Shown here: piece by piece, positions 1 through 8,890 of the stretch
Layout: every line of letters starts with the position of its first letter
Numbering within the stretch: the stretch's first letter is position 1
Assembly: GCF_004168585.1 (NCBI RefSeq)
Contig: NZ_PGVH01000007.1
Location: 163,616 to 227,615 of the forward strand
Source of the DNA: Shewanella sp. OPT22
GTDB taxonomy: Bacteria > Pseudomonadota > Gammaproteobacteria > Enterobacterales > Shewanellaceae
DNA: 64,000 bases
Reading direction: 5' to 3'
Notes under the pieces: model-generated
The model's database searches: none
Seen by the model: only the letters and a program-made list of their open reading frames with translations
What the model was told of the DNA's origin: nothing
Position numbers and translations under genes: made by a program

Positions 1-555
1 GTTTCGATTAACAATAAGCTGATTAAAACTGACGCCTGCTAATGCTGATGTTTTACCCAAACGTTTAATCCATGCTGGCACTGCCGCAGCTTGCTGCGTT
101 TCACCCGTAAGATCGACTTTTTGGTCTTCAACAATGATGTGAGTTAACCAAGTACTGCCATCGGCCGTTGCGGCGAGATCTTCTAATAGTACTTGGTAGC
201 TTTTGCTTTGAAATTGGTCGGAGTTTCCTACTTTGGAAATCAGCTTTTGGGTAAGCTCAAGGCGTTGACGGCTAATTGCCACTTCATCTAAAAGCGCCTT
301 CGTTGGTTTATGTAATTCAAGCTGCTTTTTTAATGTGTCTTGTTTTTGGGTTAACTGTTGTTTTAGCTGATTTGCATGAACGATTTGTGATTGAACGTCT
401 ACTTTCTCGATATAATTCACGACGAAATAAAGACCGCTAATTAGGGGAACCAAAACTAAGGCTGCAATCAGCCGAGCAAACGAAAGCCTGAGTTTTTTTG
501 GTAACAGTTCAGAAGAATAAAGATTGATGCTTAACTTTAAAGGTGTTTGGCTCAT
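1..555 (-). CDS. MSHA biogenesis PilN-like protein, cut by the window edge
   Basis: This is an inner-membrane assembly protein of the mannose-sensitive haemagglutinin (type IV) pilus, of the PilN type. The first 185 codons are visible and the reading frame leaves the window at base 1, so the C-terminus is missing. The reverse strand translates from an ATG at 555. The N-terminus begins MSQTPLKLSINLYSSELLPK, as in PilN proteins, and is followed by one membrane segment at about residues 29-50 (ALVLVPLISGLYFVV) and a Gln/Lys-rich coil at about 60-95. Its ATG overlaps the TGA of mshI by four bases (ATGA at 552-555), so the two are translationally coupled. The PilM-like/PilN-like pairing supports the call. 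Which msh letter applies depends on the naming scheme. Confidence 0.8.
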   Translation of the reverse strand, partial: MSQTPLKLSINLYSSELLPKKLRLSFARLIAALVLVPLISGLYFVVNYIEKVDVQSQIVHANQLKQQLTQKQDTLKKQLELHKPTKALLDEVAISRQRLELTQKLISKVGNSDQFQSKSYQVLLEDLAATADGSTWLTHIIVEDQKVDLTGETQQAAAVPAWIKRLGKTSALAGVSFNQLIVNRN

Positions 556-1439
556 TGACTCACCTCAGCGACTTCTTGCTCAGTTTCAACGAGCGTTAAT
601 CCGGATAAATAAGCACTCACGTTATCGATTTTTACCGCTTCGACTGTTTGTGCAAAATTCACCTTTAATAAGTCGGCTAAATCCTCGGCAACATTGTCAA
701 TCACCACGGTAATCTTCTTAATTGGAGCTTGCCTCAACTGCCCTTCATAAAAATCCATCGAGCGTTGTATTTCAATACTCAGATTATCTGTTGCGCCATA
801 ACTTAAGTCTTCACGGCTCATTTTATCTAATGCATGAAATCCACGAATTCTTCGCTGCAAATAGATGGCGTCATTCTTTACGATGGATAAAAGCAACTCC
901 CCTCCCTCGTAATGACAAAGTACAAGTTGGGCTTGGTCTACATCATGAGAAATTTTTGGTAGAAGCAACTCTTCAATACTGATTTGCTTGATGTGTACAT
1001 TATGCTTTTGGGCTGCAAGCGCAATGTCTTGTATCGTATCTTTGGCTGTGACCACGACATTGACCTTTCCATTAGCCGCTATAGGCGCATCAAAATAATC
1101 AAGATGTATATTAGCCGGAGGAACATTTACAAGATCTTTTACGGCCCAAATGAGCGCTGCTTTAAGCTCTGATTCATCAACATTGGGTTTGTCGGCCTGA
1201 ATCAATTGATAAAACTCTGAACTCAGAGCGATTGAGAGGCTGGCGCTTGGAAAGCGCTGCTGAATCTGTGAAAACGCTTGATACCAATTTCCATCAAACT
1301 CTACAGATGAATATTGCGGATGATTCTGCTCATTAAGAACCGTTAACCATAGAGTGTTTTTTGTTAAAAACACACCAATGTTGACCCGCTCCTTGGATTG
1401 CTTCCAAAAAGCCAGCTTTTGATACAACCCAGCACTCAT
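552..1439 (-). CDS. mshI: MSHA biogenesis protein MshI (PilM-like)
   Basis: This is a cytoplasmic, actin-fold PilM-like protein that bridges the pilus motor and the inner-membrane PilN/PilO-type proteins of the MSHA pilus (295 aa). The reading frame is open up to 1496. I chose the ATG at 1439 because the protein then begins MSAGLYQKLAFWK, typical of MshI, and because an AAAGGCG ribosome-binding site lies about 8 bases upstream. It is the first gene of a leftward operon and overlaps the PilN-like gene by 4 bases. In related bacteria csrD (mshH) lies directly next to mshI. Here an ankyrin-repeat gene in the opposite orientation separates them, so mshI must have its own promoter in the 323-bp gap on its right. 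Confidence 0.85.
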   Translation of the reverse strand: MSAGLYQKLAFWKQSKERVNIGVFLTKNTLWLTVLNEQNHPQYSSVEFDGNWYQAFSQIQQRFPSASLSIALSSEFYQLIQADKPNVDESELKAALIWAVKDLVNVPPANIHLDYFDAPIAANGKVNVVVTAKDTIQDIALAAQKHNVHIKQISIEELLLPKISHDVDQAQLVLCHYEGGELLLSIVKNDAIYLQRRIRGFHALDKMSREDLSYGATDNLSIEIQRSMDFYEGQLRQAPIKKITVVIDNVAEDLADLLKVNFAQTVEAVKIDNVSAYLSGLTLVETEQEVAEVSQ

Positions 1440-1762
1440 ACAAACGCCTTTATGATTATTATAAGTATACTTCGCGCACAACTCTAAGTCGGGCAATTAA
1501 TTGACAATTCTCCATTAATTGACAGTACAAGGTCAAGTTTGATTGAGTTTAATTGGGAGTAAAAGGTAATTATTATCTTTTTACAGGCGTTATTAATGAA
1601 TTTCATCAGTAGTAGCTGGTGTTGAATCACTTAACTTTCGTTAATGATATTAATGGCCATCTATGTTTTTAAACTATGATTAATCGTCAATCCATGACTG
1701 TTTTATTTGATTCTCTTTAAAATAAAGCCATTGAATCAAAACAAAATTATTTCGGATTAGAT
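1440..1762. other. Divergent intergenic region, mshI / ankyrin gene
   Basis: This 323-bp AT-rich gap must hold the promoters of mshI (leftward) and of the ankyrin gene (rightward). It contains two exact 11-base direct repeats, ATTAATTGACA, at 1496-1506 and 1514-1524. They are 18 bases apart, close to two helical turns, which suits a regulator binding twice on one face of DNA. I see no RNA gene or further reading frame. Confidence 0.5.
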
Positions 1763-3400
1763 ATGTCTTCACAAAGCATTCCTGATGGTGTTGCTTCTCG
1801 GCACAGTGTTAATCTCTATGATAACAGTATCTCTGGGGACTCATTTTCTCCTTCTCCTAATCAAAACACTAAAGCTAAAGTTGAGACTCTCTGTAAAATA
1901 CAAGAACAACTTGAAGATGAAAGCAATAGAAATAAAGTCTGTGTTTCTTTTACTGACGGTCTAAGCCAAAAAACATTTTATATCCGTTTGGTACTTTCTG
2001 AAGATACATCAGACCCTTTCAATGCACACGAATACTGTAGCTTCGATGCTGAAAGAAGGCTTCAAATGAGTAGTGCAGACAACAAGCTATGGTCACGAGC
2101 ACTTCCAAAGTTCGAAGTAAGCAAAGTGGTAAACTCAGACGACGAATTTCAGCTAAAAGACTTAACTGATGGGGGAGACAATACTCAACAGGAACGATAC
2201 AGTGAATTAGGTTTAAAAATCAACCGCCTATCAATTTCGTTTATGAGAGGAGATGAATTATACGCTGCTGTATGTTCTGACAATATAGGTAAAGTAGAGC
2301 AGTTACTTCAGGAAGGTGCTAACCCAGTCAAACCCGTTAACTTAATGGGGTGGCGTGCCCCATCCATTGCCGCTTGTAGCGGTAAATCAGAAATACTTGA
2401 TCTGCTGTTATCAAACGGCGTACCTCCTAATGTTAAAGTGATCGCTTCCAACAAAACACTTCTCTATCTTGCCGTCGAAAATAACCACTGTGCTGCTGTC
2501 GAAATATTACTTAAACATAATGCGAACACTGAATTGACACCGAATTCTAAAAATGATGCTCCGCTTTTTCTAGCCATTAAAAAAGGGAGGGAAGATATCG
2601 CTGAAGTTCTATTAAACAAAGGTGCAAAACTCTGTTCCGGGCCAGATGAATTACTCACTTGTCCATACCGAAAATTCACAAAAAAGTACGGAAAATCACC
2701 TGTTGAATGTGCACTAAAAAATAAACAATACGAGTTAGCAAAAAAAATACACCATGCGCTAGTAAACCAAAGTCACCCCGACATAGAACAAAGCGCCAAT
2801 GCAATAATTCATGATCTCATTCGCATCGGGAAACAAAGTGAAGCTGTAGAGTTTGCAAAACAATATATCGAACAAGCTGGAGACAAAAGCAATGTGATTT
2901 TTAACTTACTTTGCAGTCATACCAGCATCTCTGACGAAACGGTCACTACAAATCTAATAACACAATGTTTTAAATCAGTTACCATAACACCGGAAGTGCA
3001 AAGTACATTATTGCAGCAAGCAATTCAAAGAAAGCAAAAGAACACCCTTACAGCATTATTAGCTTTAAATATTGGTCATACCGAGTTGCAACAAAGTGAC
3101 GGTAATAATCTCTTAGAACAATGCGTCCTTCAAGGTAAAGATTGGGCTGCGGTTGCGATGTTAAAAGCAAACCCAACGCTTCACAAATACCAATTTTCTT
3201 CAGGCTGCGCAGCTGAAGTCAGAGGACAACCACTATTAATTGCTGCAGCAAAAAAAGGGAGTTTAATGATAGTAAAACAAATCATCGATTCACAAACAGA
3301 TGTAGCTCAGTTAAACAGCGCTTGTAAGGTTGCAAAAGGGAGTCTTGTCAAATCCCTTTTAAATCAGAAGCTATCTGAACTTCAAACACCCAAGGAATAA
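1763..3400 (+). CDS. Ankyrin-repeat protein, candidate secreted effector
   Basis: This is a 545-aa protein without signal peptide or membrane segments. The N-terminus (1-40) is rich in Ser, Asn and Pro, as in many type III substrates. Residues about 163-295 hold three to four recognisable ankyrin repeats (for example DELYAAVCSDNIGKVEQLLQ, then the repeats with NKTLLYLAVENNHCAAVEIL and DAPLFLAIKKGREDIAEVLL). A weaker ankyrin-like stretch follows at about 450-535 (QPLLIAAAKKGSLMIVKQII). Ankyrin repeats mediate protein binding. No catalytic motif is visible. The gene is monocistronic and faces against both neighbours, splitting csrD from mshI, which suggests insertion of a single gene into a conserved operon. 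An effector role for the translocon operon at 39 kb is inference; an intracellular scaffold protein is the alternative. Confidence 0.75.
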   Translation: MSSQSIPDGVASRHSVNLYDNSISGDSFSPSPNQNTKAKVETLCKIQEQLEDESNRNKVCVSFTDGLSQKTFYIRLVLSEDTSDPFNAHEYCSFDAERRLQMSSADNKLWSRALPKFEVSKVVNSDDEFQLKDLTDGGDNTQQERYSELGLKINRLSISFMRGDELYAAVCSDNIGKVEQLLQEGANPVKPVNLMGWRAPSIAACSGKSEILDLLLSNGVPPNVKVIASNKTLLYLAVENNHCAAVEILLKHNANTELTPNSKNDAPLFLAIKKGREDIAEVLLNKGAKLCSGPDELLTCPYRKFTKKYGKSPVECALKNKQYELAKKIHHALVNQSHPDIEQSANAIIHDLIRIGKQSEAVEFAKQYIEQAGDKSNVIFNLLCSHTSISDETVTTNLITQCFKSVTITPEVQSTLLQQAIQRKQKNTLTALLALNIGHTELQQSDGNNLLEQCVLQGKDWAAVAMLKANPTLHKYQFSSGCAAEVRGQPLLIAAAKKGSLMIVKQIIDSQTDVAQLNSACKVAKGSLVKSLLNQKLSELQTPKE

Positions 3401-3480
3401 CAAGAAACCAACACCGATAAAAAACAAGCAGATGTATAAACAGAAGCTTCACTTAAACCATTCGGAAACTTACCTATAAA

Positions 3481-5388
3481 TTAGAGTTCTTTTAACTCTT
3501 GAAAGTATGGTCCTTGTCCACCTGTTACACCAAGAACCTTCAAAATTTGCCACTCTTCGAAACTAACCACACCTTCAGCTTGAATTTGTATTTCTGTTTT
3601 GAACAACGCACCAATTAAACTTCGCACGAACAGCTGGTTTTCTGGACGTAAATGAATTTGTCTAATGATGGATGGATGCAACTTAATGAAGTCAACTTGT
3701 AACTCTTTAAGGTACTGGCTCCCGACAACTTGCTGCCCTACAAAATCAATGCTGACTTTTGCGCCCATTTTTCTGATGATGTTAAATACTGGTTTCAATT
3801 GTTCACTGTGCTTAAAAGCCGCAGACTCATGCACTTCAAAAATGAGATTTGAAACGTGATTTCGGTGCTCTAACAAGGTTGTTTTCAACCAGCTTACAAA
3901 CTGTTCACTCATCACTGAGTCAAGGCTTAAATTGATACAATAATGTTGACCCTGATACTTCTTGTGCTTTAAGTATTTATCAAATAACTCGTTGATGAGC
4001 ATTCTATCAATTTGGGGCATTAGACCACACTTCACGGCCATCGGAGCATATTGGGTCGCACGTATATAACTGTCTTTTTTCTCTCGTAAACGAGTGAAAA
4101 TCTCTTGATGCAGTATTTCTCCATCAAAATCGAGCGTTGGAGTCGCAAAGTGAACAAACCTTTTCTTCTCTAACGCCATTTCCAGCAACGCTCTCCATCG
4201 AACAGAGCCTTTAGCAAACTCTTGATCAACACTTCCTTTATCGTACATAAACCAGCTGCTATTACCTTGATACTGAGCAGCTCTAAGCGCCATTTCAGCT
4301 TCTTCGATAAGCTGTGATGGTTTATCTTGTACGCTAAAGTATGCGCCGCCGATATGATAAAAATTATCAAGCTTAAAACCTTCTGGCATCGGAATGCGTT
4401 GGCAAATGCTTAGCATCTTGGCAGCAATACTGTCTGCCTCAAGTAGAGAGATCTGAGGAATAACAATGGCAAATTGATTGAATTCTCGTCTTGCGATAAA
4501 ACTGTTGGCTTGGTTTTTTAGTGCGCTATCAATTGCAGTAACACATGTTGTTAAATATTCAATAATAGCGGCTTCACCTGCATCTTGTTGAAGCACGTCA
4601 AGCTCTTCCATCTCAAGCAAGTAAATGACACCATGAGATAGCATGCCATAATCATTAGAAAGAGCTGCGATTCGATTTTTCAGGTATAACCGATTTCCTA
4701 TTCCTGTATCCGCATCAAGAAAGGTATTTGAGCGAATGAACTTATCAAATCTTGAACGTTCTTTATGTGCATCTTGTAACTCCTCAAGTAATTGAGTGAG
4801 CGCACGGTTAATGATTCTAGGTTGACCATTTCCTTTATTTTCGAGCGCACGGTGATGCTCACCGTTGAGGACCATTTGTCCACGAGCAACCAGTTCTTCG
4901 ACACCAAACAGTTGCTTATAGAGCCAATTAAAACCATAGCGAACATATAACCCTATTAAGCTTAACGCAATGAGAATAATAGCAACTTCTACACCATCGA
5001 CACGATGTAAGACGTAAGGTGACTCAAGGGTGACATGCATAACAACTTTATGCTCAGGATCGAAAGCTTTATGGTATTCGGTTACAAACGGTGTGTGAAT
5101 ATTTCCTTGATAATGAAATAAGGAACGTCCATCTTGGATTAGCTCAAATTTTACTGTTTTATAACTCATTAATACGGGAGGTAACCAATCGTCCAATTCC
5201 CAAGTGAGATGCTGGTGGTGATGTTGCAAAAGCATTTCTTGTAATTCAGTTACTTGCTGTTGTTGCATCCGGTTGGCAAGATGAAAGAAGCTCAGCAGTG
5301 CAGCAATAAGAAAAACAGCGGCCACAGCAATTAATGAACCTAACCAAAAACTGGCTAATTTTTTTGTGAGCATCCGTGTAAGTTTCAT
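3481..5388 (-). CDS. csrD: CsrD-type RNase E specificity factor (MshH)
   Basis: CsrD targets the regulatory RNAs CsrB/CsrC for RNase E decay, raising free CsrA. It is membrane bound. The 635-aa protein has two membrane segments (about 12-37 and 133-152) flanking a periplasmic region, then a GGDEF-like and an EAL-like domain. Both catalytic signatures are degenerate: the GGDEF site reads ARREF (299-303) and the EAL site reads EIF (429-431). It should therefore neither make nor break cyclic-di-GMP, exactly as known for CsrD, which acts through RNA decay instead. It is normally adjacent to mshI, and here the ankyrin gene lies between. ATG at 5388. The name rests on domain order, degeneracy and msh neighbourhood. 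Confidence 0.88.
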   Translation of the reverse strand: MKLTRMLTKKLASFWLGSLIAVAAVFLIAALLSFFHLANRMQQQQVTELQEMLLQHHHQHLTWELDDWLPPVLMSYKTVKFELIQDGRSLFHYQGNIHTPFVTEYHKAFDPEHKVVMHVTLESPYVLHRVDGVEVAIILIALSLIGLYVRYGFNWLYKQLFGVEELVARGQMVLNGEHHRALENKGNGQPRIINRALTQLLEELQDAHKERSRFDKFIRSNTFLDADTGIGNRLYLKNRIAALSNDYGMLSHGVIYLLEMEELDVLQQDAGEAAIIEYLTTCVTAIDSALKNQANSFIARREFNQFAIVIPQISLLEADSIAAKMLSICQRIPMPEGFKLDNFYHIGGAYFSVQDKPSQLIEEAEMALRAAQYQGNSSWFMYDKGSVDQEFAKGSVRWRALLEMALEKKRFVHFATPTLDFDGEILHQEIFTRLREKKDSYIRATQYAPMAVKCGLMPQIDRMLINELFDKYLKHKKYQGQHYCINLSLDSVMSEQFVSWLKTTLLEHRNHVSNLIFEVHESAAFKHSEQLKPVFNIIRKMGAKVSIDFVGQQVVGSQYLKELQVDFIKLHPSIIRQIHLRPENQLFVRSLIGALFKTEIQIQAEGVVSFEEWQILKVLGVTGGQGPYFQELKEL

Positions 5389-5640
5389 TAATGCTTTCCG
5401 TCTTAAACCTTTGCTACTGCTTATATCGGATTATTAGTGACTCAAATCTAAAACGCAACCCTAATCACATTTCTGTAAATACAGCCTCCAAAACTGAAGA
5501 CTTAAACTTTAGTTAATAAACTTGCTTTAAAGAGAAGATTAAGAAACTTTTATCAATAAAGCGCTAAAAATTTAAAGAGTTATAATTAAGCATAAATCTC
5601 GTATCCAATTTATGTATATTTAAAACGTAGCGGATTCATT

Positions 5641-6834
5641 ATGACACAAGCTTTAGCTGGTTTGAAAGCAGTCACCGATACCATGACTCAAGGATTGGAT
5701 GAACCTTCACGCTTGAAGCAAGCAGATGCAACGCATACCCTAGGCGATAATAAGTATACAGTTACGGATACATCTTCTGAGAGAAATGTTAGCCGTGTAC
5801 CAACCCCTACTCTTGAATGGCAAGCTTTATCACAATCATTTTCTGACACACAATCAGGTACTTCACATACAGAAAACAAAAACCGTAGAGCTTCACTGCC
5901 AAACTCTTTAGTTACTGACCTTTCTCAAAGTAAAAGCACAGCAGGGCTAATGCGAAGCCAGACATTGCCTCCAGCCACATTTCAACCGCCTAAAGGTGGT
6001 GATCCACAAGGTTCCTCAGTTAAAGCTCCACCAACTCCTAAAATTAGTGATTCAACAGGTCTATCAACTTCTGCAACTAGTAATTCAACTGCTCCACCAA
6101 CTCCTGAATTTAGTGATTCAATAGGTGATGAGTTTATAGAGCAAGATTCCCCTGAGATGAATAGCCCAGAGGCACAGAGACATCTTGAGGCGATAGAGAG
6201 AGCTCAAAGTAATGAAGATCTAAGTAACCTTAATCAACGAGTAGACATACAAAAAGTAAACCCACACTTATCCCAAAAAATAGAAAGTAATGATCTACCG
6301 ATCAAAATCCAACATCAGCAAAATGTTAGTGGCACCCCCCTCAATAATATTCTTACAGATCTTAATAGTGAAGGCTCTATAGCTAGTGAAAACGTTGAAG
6401 AGGGAAAAGTTATTGTATGTCCTTATGGGATATCAGAACGTTACAGAGGTGGAATTTATAAGTTGTTGCGTATGATTCCTTTTTTAAAGCATGTCGGGAA
6501 AAGAGCGGATCATGCGACTTGTTTGATCATTACTCCGCAAAAGGTATTCATGATTGAACCCAAGGCTTATAAATATGCGTGTGATGAAAACGTTACTCAG
6601 TACCGAACTCATTGGCAAAGTTATTTCGATTCCAAAAATTGCGCTCGCTACTCAGGTTATTTCGCCATCGCTTTTGCCAACAATTTAAAGGCGGAGATTA
6701 ATCGGGAGGAAGGTCCAATAGAAATAACGGACGGTCTCATTGAAACGGTCATTGAGCAAACCATCAAAAATGACAAACCCAACAAAATCACTCTTAGAGA
6801 ATTTTATACATCTGCTGATGCTTCAACTCGTTAA
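5641..6834 (+). CDS. Ser/Thr/Pro-rich protein with cysteine-peptidase-like C-terminus
   Basis: The protein has 397 aa and no signal peptide. Residues 1-250 are low in order: rich in Ser, Thr, Pro and Gln, with a repeated element APPTPKISDS / APPTPEFSDS at 129-138 and 151-160. Residues about 255-390 form a compact domain with His291 (in RADHATCLIITPQ), Glu306 (FMIEPKA), Gln326 and Cys334 (SKNCARYSGYFAIAF). The order His, acid, Gln, Cys followed by a small hydrophobic helix resembles clan CE cysteine peptidases and acetyltransferases (Ulp1, ChlaDub, YopJ classes), which are common among effectors. This is a motif reading, not a proven homology. The gene stands alone between csrD and hup and ends in a shared terminator. 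It may be an effector of the type III system; this is inference. Confidence 0.65.
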   Translation: MTQALAGLKAVTDTMTQGLDEPSRLKQADATHTLGDNKYTVTDTSSERNVSRVPTPTLEWQALSQSFSDTQSGTSHTENKNRRASLPNSLVTDLSQSKSTAGLMRSQTLPPATFQPPKGGDPQGSSVKAPPTPKISDSTGLSTSATSNSTAPPTPEFSDSIGDEFIEQDSPEMNSPEAQRHLEAIERAQSNEDLSNLNQRVDIQKVNPHLSQKIESNDLPIKIQHQQNVSGTPLNNILTDLNSEGSIASENVEEGKVIVCPYGISERYRGGIYKLLRMIPFLKHVGKRADHATCLIITPQKVFMIEPKAYKYACDENVTQYRTHWQSYFDSKNCARYSGYFAIAFANNLKAEINREEGPIEITDGLIETVIEQTIKNDKPNKITLREFYTSADASTR

Positions 6835-6836
6835 AC

Positions 6837-6867
6837 AAAAAAAGCAATGCCATTGCATTGCTTTTTT
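6837..6867. terminator. Bidirectional terminator between 397-aa gene and hup
   Basis: GCAATGC (6844-6850), loop CATT, GCATTGC (6855-6861), flanked by A-run and T-run. It can end transcription from both convergent genes. Confidence 0.9.
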
Positions 6868-6883
6868 AAACTTCACTGTGCAG

Positions 6884-7156
6884 TTAATTAACGCTGTCTT
6901 TTAGTGCCTTCCCAGCTTTAAATTTTGGAACTGTCGCAGCAGGGATTTGAATTTCTTTACCTGTTTGTGGATTACGACCAGTTCTTGCAGAGCGAGTTGA
7001 TGTTTCAAACGAACCAAACCCTAAAATAGATACTTTATCACCTGATTTCAGTGCACCAGTAACAGCACCTTCAAAAGCACTTAATGCGCGTCCTGCTTCT
7101 GCTTTTGTGATTTCAGCTTTCTCGGCCATGATGGCAACAAGTTCACTTTTATTCAT
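6884..7156 (-). CDS. hup: HU-family DNA-binding protein
   Basis: HU is a small nucleoid protein that binds and bends DNA as a dimer. The 90-aa product begins [20 protein letters not shown] and carries the family signature [21 protein letters not shown] for the DNA-binding arms, then ends in [14 protein letters not shown] chose the ATG at 7156 over one seven codons upstream because HU proteins begin MNKSEL and a purine-rich AAGAAGAGA lies just before it. The leader contains a small inverted repeat TACGTT-TTT-AACGTA at 7198-7212. HU-alpha and HU-beta cannot be told apart with confidence from the sequence alone. Confidence 0.95.
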   Translation of the reverse strand: MNKSELVAIMAEKAEITKAEAGRALSAFEGAVTGALKSGDKVSILGFGSFETSTRSARTGRNPQTGKEIQIPAATVPKFKAGKALKDSVN

Positions 7157-7414
7157 ATTGTTGTCTCTTCTTTCCATAGATAATTCAAGTAAGACTCTAC
7201 GTTTTTAACGTATGTATTACCACTTTCATAAACTGAGCGAATAACTCATTCACGTAATATTTTAAGGCTTAGCCTAAAATCAGTGCTTTATATTGAATTC
7301 AAACAACAAAGAAGTGTTTCTTAGAATTACTGCCAATAACTACAAGCGAGAGGTCACTTTTCAACCTTCATTTCCTAGTATAGACACATAACTCAGGAGT
7401 TACACCAGAAAAAT

Positions 7415-7789
7415 TTACTGCTGCTTAAAATATTTTATATTTTGAGCACTGAATGCTACCCACCACTGAAAGCTCAAAAGCCCAATTATAGCCACAACTA
7501 AAGGTAACATCGGTATGTTATGTCCTTCAAAAACCACCTTCACATCTTCGGGCGTAATTTGATAAGCAATCACCGCAGCAGCGCCAAGAGCAACAACGCC
7601 CAATGTTTGACAAGCGAGGTAAATCCTTAAAACTATGAGCGTCCACGATTCGACTCTCCATATCCCATACAAAACAGGTAATACGCCTACAGTAAACACT
7701 TCTATTGAATTCGCATCAACAAAACGCCAAACAGCCGCAACGACAATAAACACGTATAAAACACTAAGAATACGCAAAGAAAATGGCAT
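7415..7789 (-). CDS. Small integral membrane protein, unknown function
   Basis: The 124-aa protein has four hydrophobic segments (about 5-23, 29-45, 50-78 and 94-112), so it is an inner-membrane protein. No family signature that I recognise. ATG at 7789; no strong ribosome-binding site. It is monocistronic, between hup (same strand, 258 bp away) and a divergent periplasmic protein gene. Confidence 0.65.
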   Translation of the reverse strand: MPFSLRILSVLYVFIVVAAVWRFVDANSIEVFTVGVLPVLYGIWRVESWTLIVLRIYLACQTLGVVALGAAAVIAYQITPEDVKVVFEGHNIPMLPLVVAIIGLLSFQWWVAFSAQNIKYFKQQ

Positions 7790-8004
7790 GAGTAATTTCT
7801 ATTATGCAAGGAATGTTGAGAATACTAACGGTTTGACGCAGCGATAGGAAGTCTTTAATAATTATCGTAATTTAATAGACAATATCGTGCTGGATCACAA
7901 ATTAACAAATGAATAAAAACTAAACTAGAATTAACAGAACTTCAGTAGCACAAACCTGTCAAATACAATAAGTTACTATGATAACTCTCAAGTTAGGAGG
8001 AACC

Positions 8005-8535
8005 ATGAATAAATTAGTATTAGGGCTGGTTGCATTACTATTTACTGGTGCAGCATCAGCTCACGACGCAAAAAAAGATGAAACCGTGAACATTGAAAAC
8101 GGAAGTGTATCGGTGACTTGGCAGTCACCAGATCATTATCGTGATATAAAGTCGTCAGGCGAGTTACAGTCTCGATTTCAAGCAAGGCTTTTTAAAGATT
8201 TAACAAAAAGCTTAAGTAAAGAAGCTAAAAAGGTGCTCAAATCCAATCAGAAGCTTCAAATGATCGTCACTGACGTTGATTTAGCTGGCGATGTTCGTCC
8301 AAGTTTTGGTGCCGGCGCATCCGATCTTAGAGTTGTAAAAGATGTTTACCCACCAAGATTTAAATTCACTTACAAAGTGACTCAAGAAGGTAAAGTCCTT
8401 GCTGAAGGAAAGGAGAACATCTCCGATTTGGGCTTCTTAGATCGTATCCAACCAGCCTTCGATCGTCCGTTTAAATACGAAACTCATCTACTAAATAGCT
8501 GGATGGACAAAATGGCAAAAACTAAATTAAAATAA
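8005..8535 (+). CDS. DUF3016-type periplasmic protein
   Basis: The 176-aa protein has a clear signal peptide (MNKLVLGLVALLFTGAASAH, cleavage after ASA). The mature part holds the DUF3016-like signature: VTDVDLAGDVRPSF, followed by the RVVKDVYPPRFKF-type motif and LSDLG-like turn (ISDLGFLDR). Function is unknown for this family. The start at 8005 is decided by a perfect AGGAGG at 7995-8000; a start at 7978 would put nine residues in front of the signal peptide. Its TAA abuts the TAA of the next, convergent gene with no base between. Confidence 0.8.
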   Translation: MNKLVLGLVALLFTGAASAHDAKKDETVNIENGSVSVTWQSPDHYRDIKSSGELQSRFQARLFKDLTKSLSKEAKKVLKSNQKLQMIVTDVDLAGDVRPSFGAGASDLRVVKDVYPPRFKFTYKVTQEGKVLAEGKENISDLGFLDRIQPAFDRPFKYETHLLNSWMDKMAKTKLK

Positions 8536-8847
8536 TTATTTAGACTTCTTTTTTAGTAATTGTAATGTTTGTAATATCACACCCAAGCGGGCAACCACAT
8601 CAGCAATAGCTTGATTATCGGGTTGCTCCTGCTTTTTTAACCCTTCAAATTCCTCGACAAGCTCTGCAACATAAGGTTTAAAACGGTTGCTCTCTACAAC
8701 AAACCCCTCATCTTTAGTAAAAATACTTTTATACTTTCCGTGACCAGCTTGCTTCAATGAGTCCAATTGCTGATCAGCATCAATAGCCTGACGGTACACC
8801 AATTGAATATTTTGCTGAATTTGTTCAAAAATTTTGCTATACGACAT
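8536..8847 (-). CDS. Small helical protein, unknown function
   Basis: The 103-aa protein is soluble and mostly alpha-helical, with coil-forming stretches (MSYSKIFEQIQQNIQLVYRQ at the N-terminus and a Leu-rich C-terminus ending in LLKKKSK). I do not recognise the family. It is monocistronic and convergent with the DUF3016 gene with zero spacing. It is read divergently from the TraB/GumN gene 43 bp away. Confidence 0.6.
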   Translation of the reverse strand: MSYSKIFEQIQQNIQLVYRQAIDADQQLDSLKQAGHGKYKSIFTKDEGFVVESNRFKPYVAELVEEFEGLKKQEQPDNQAIADVVARLGVILQTLQLLKKKSK

Positions 8848-8890
8848 ACACTGTTCTCAATATCTTAATTGACAGGGATTATAAAAGATT

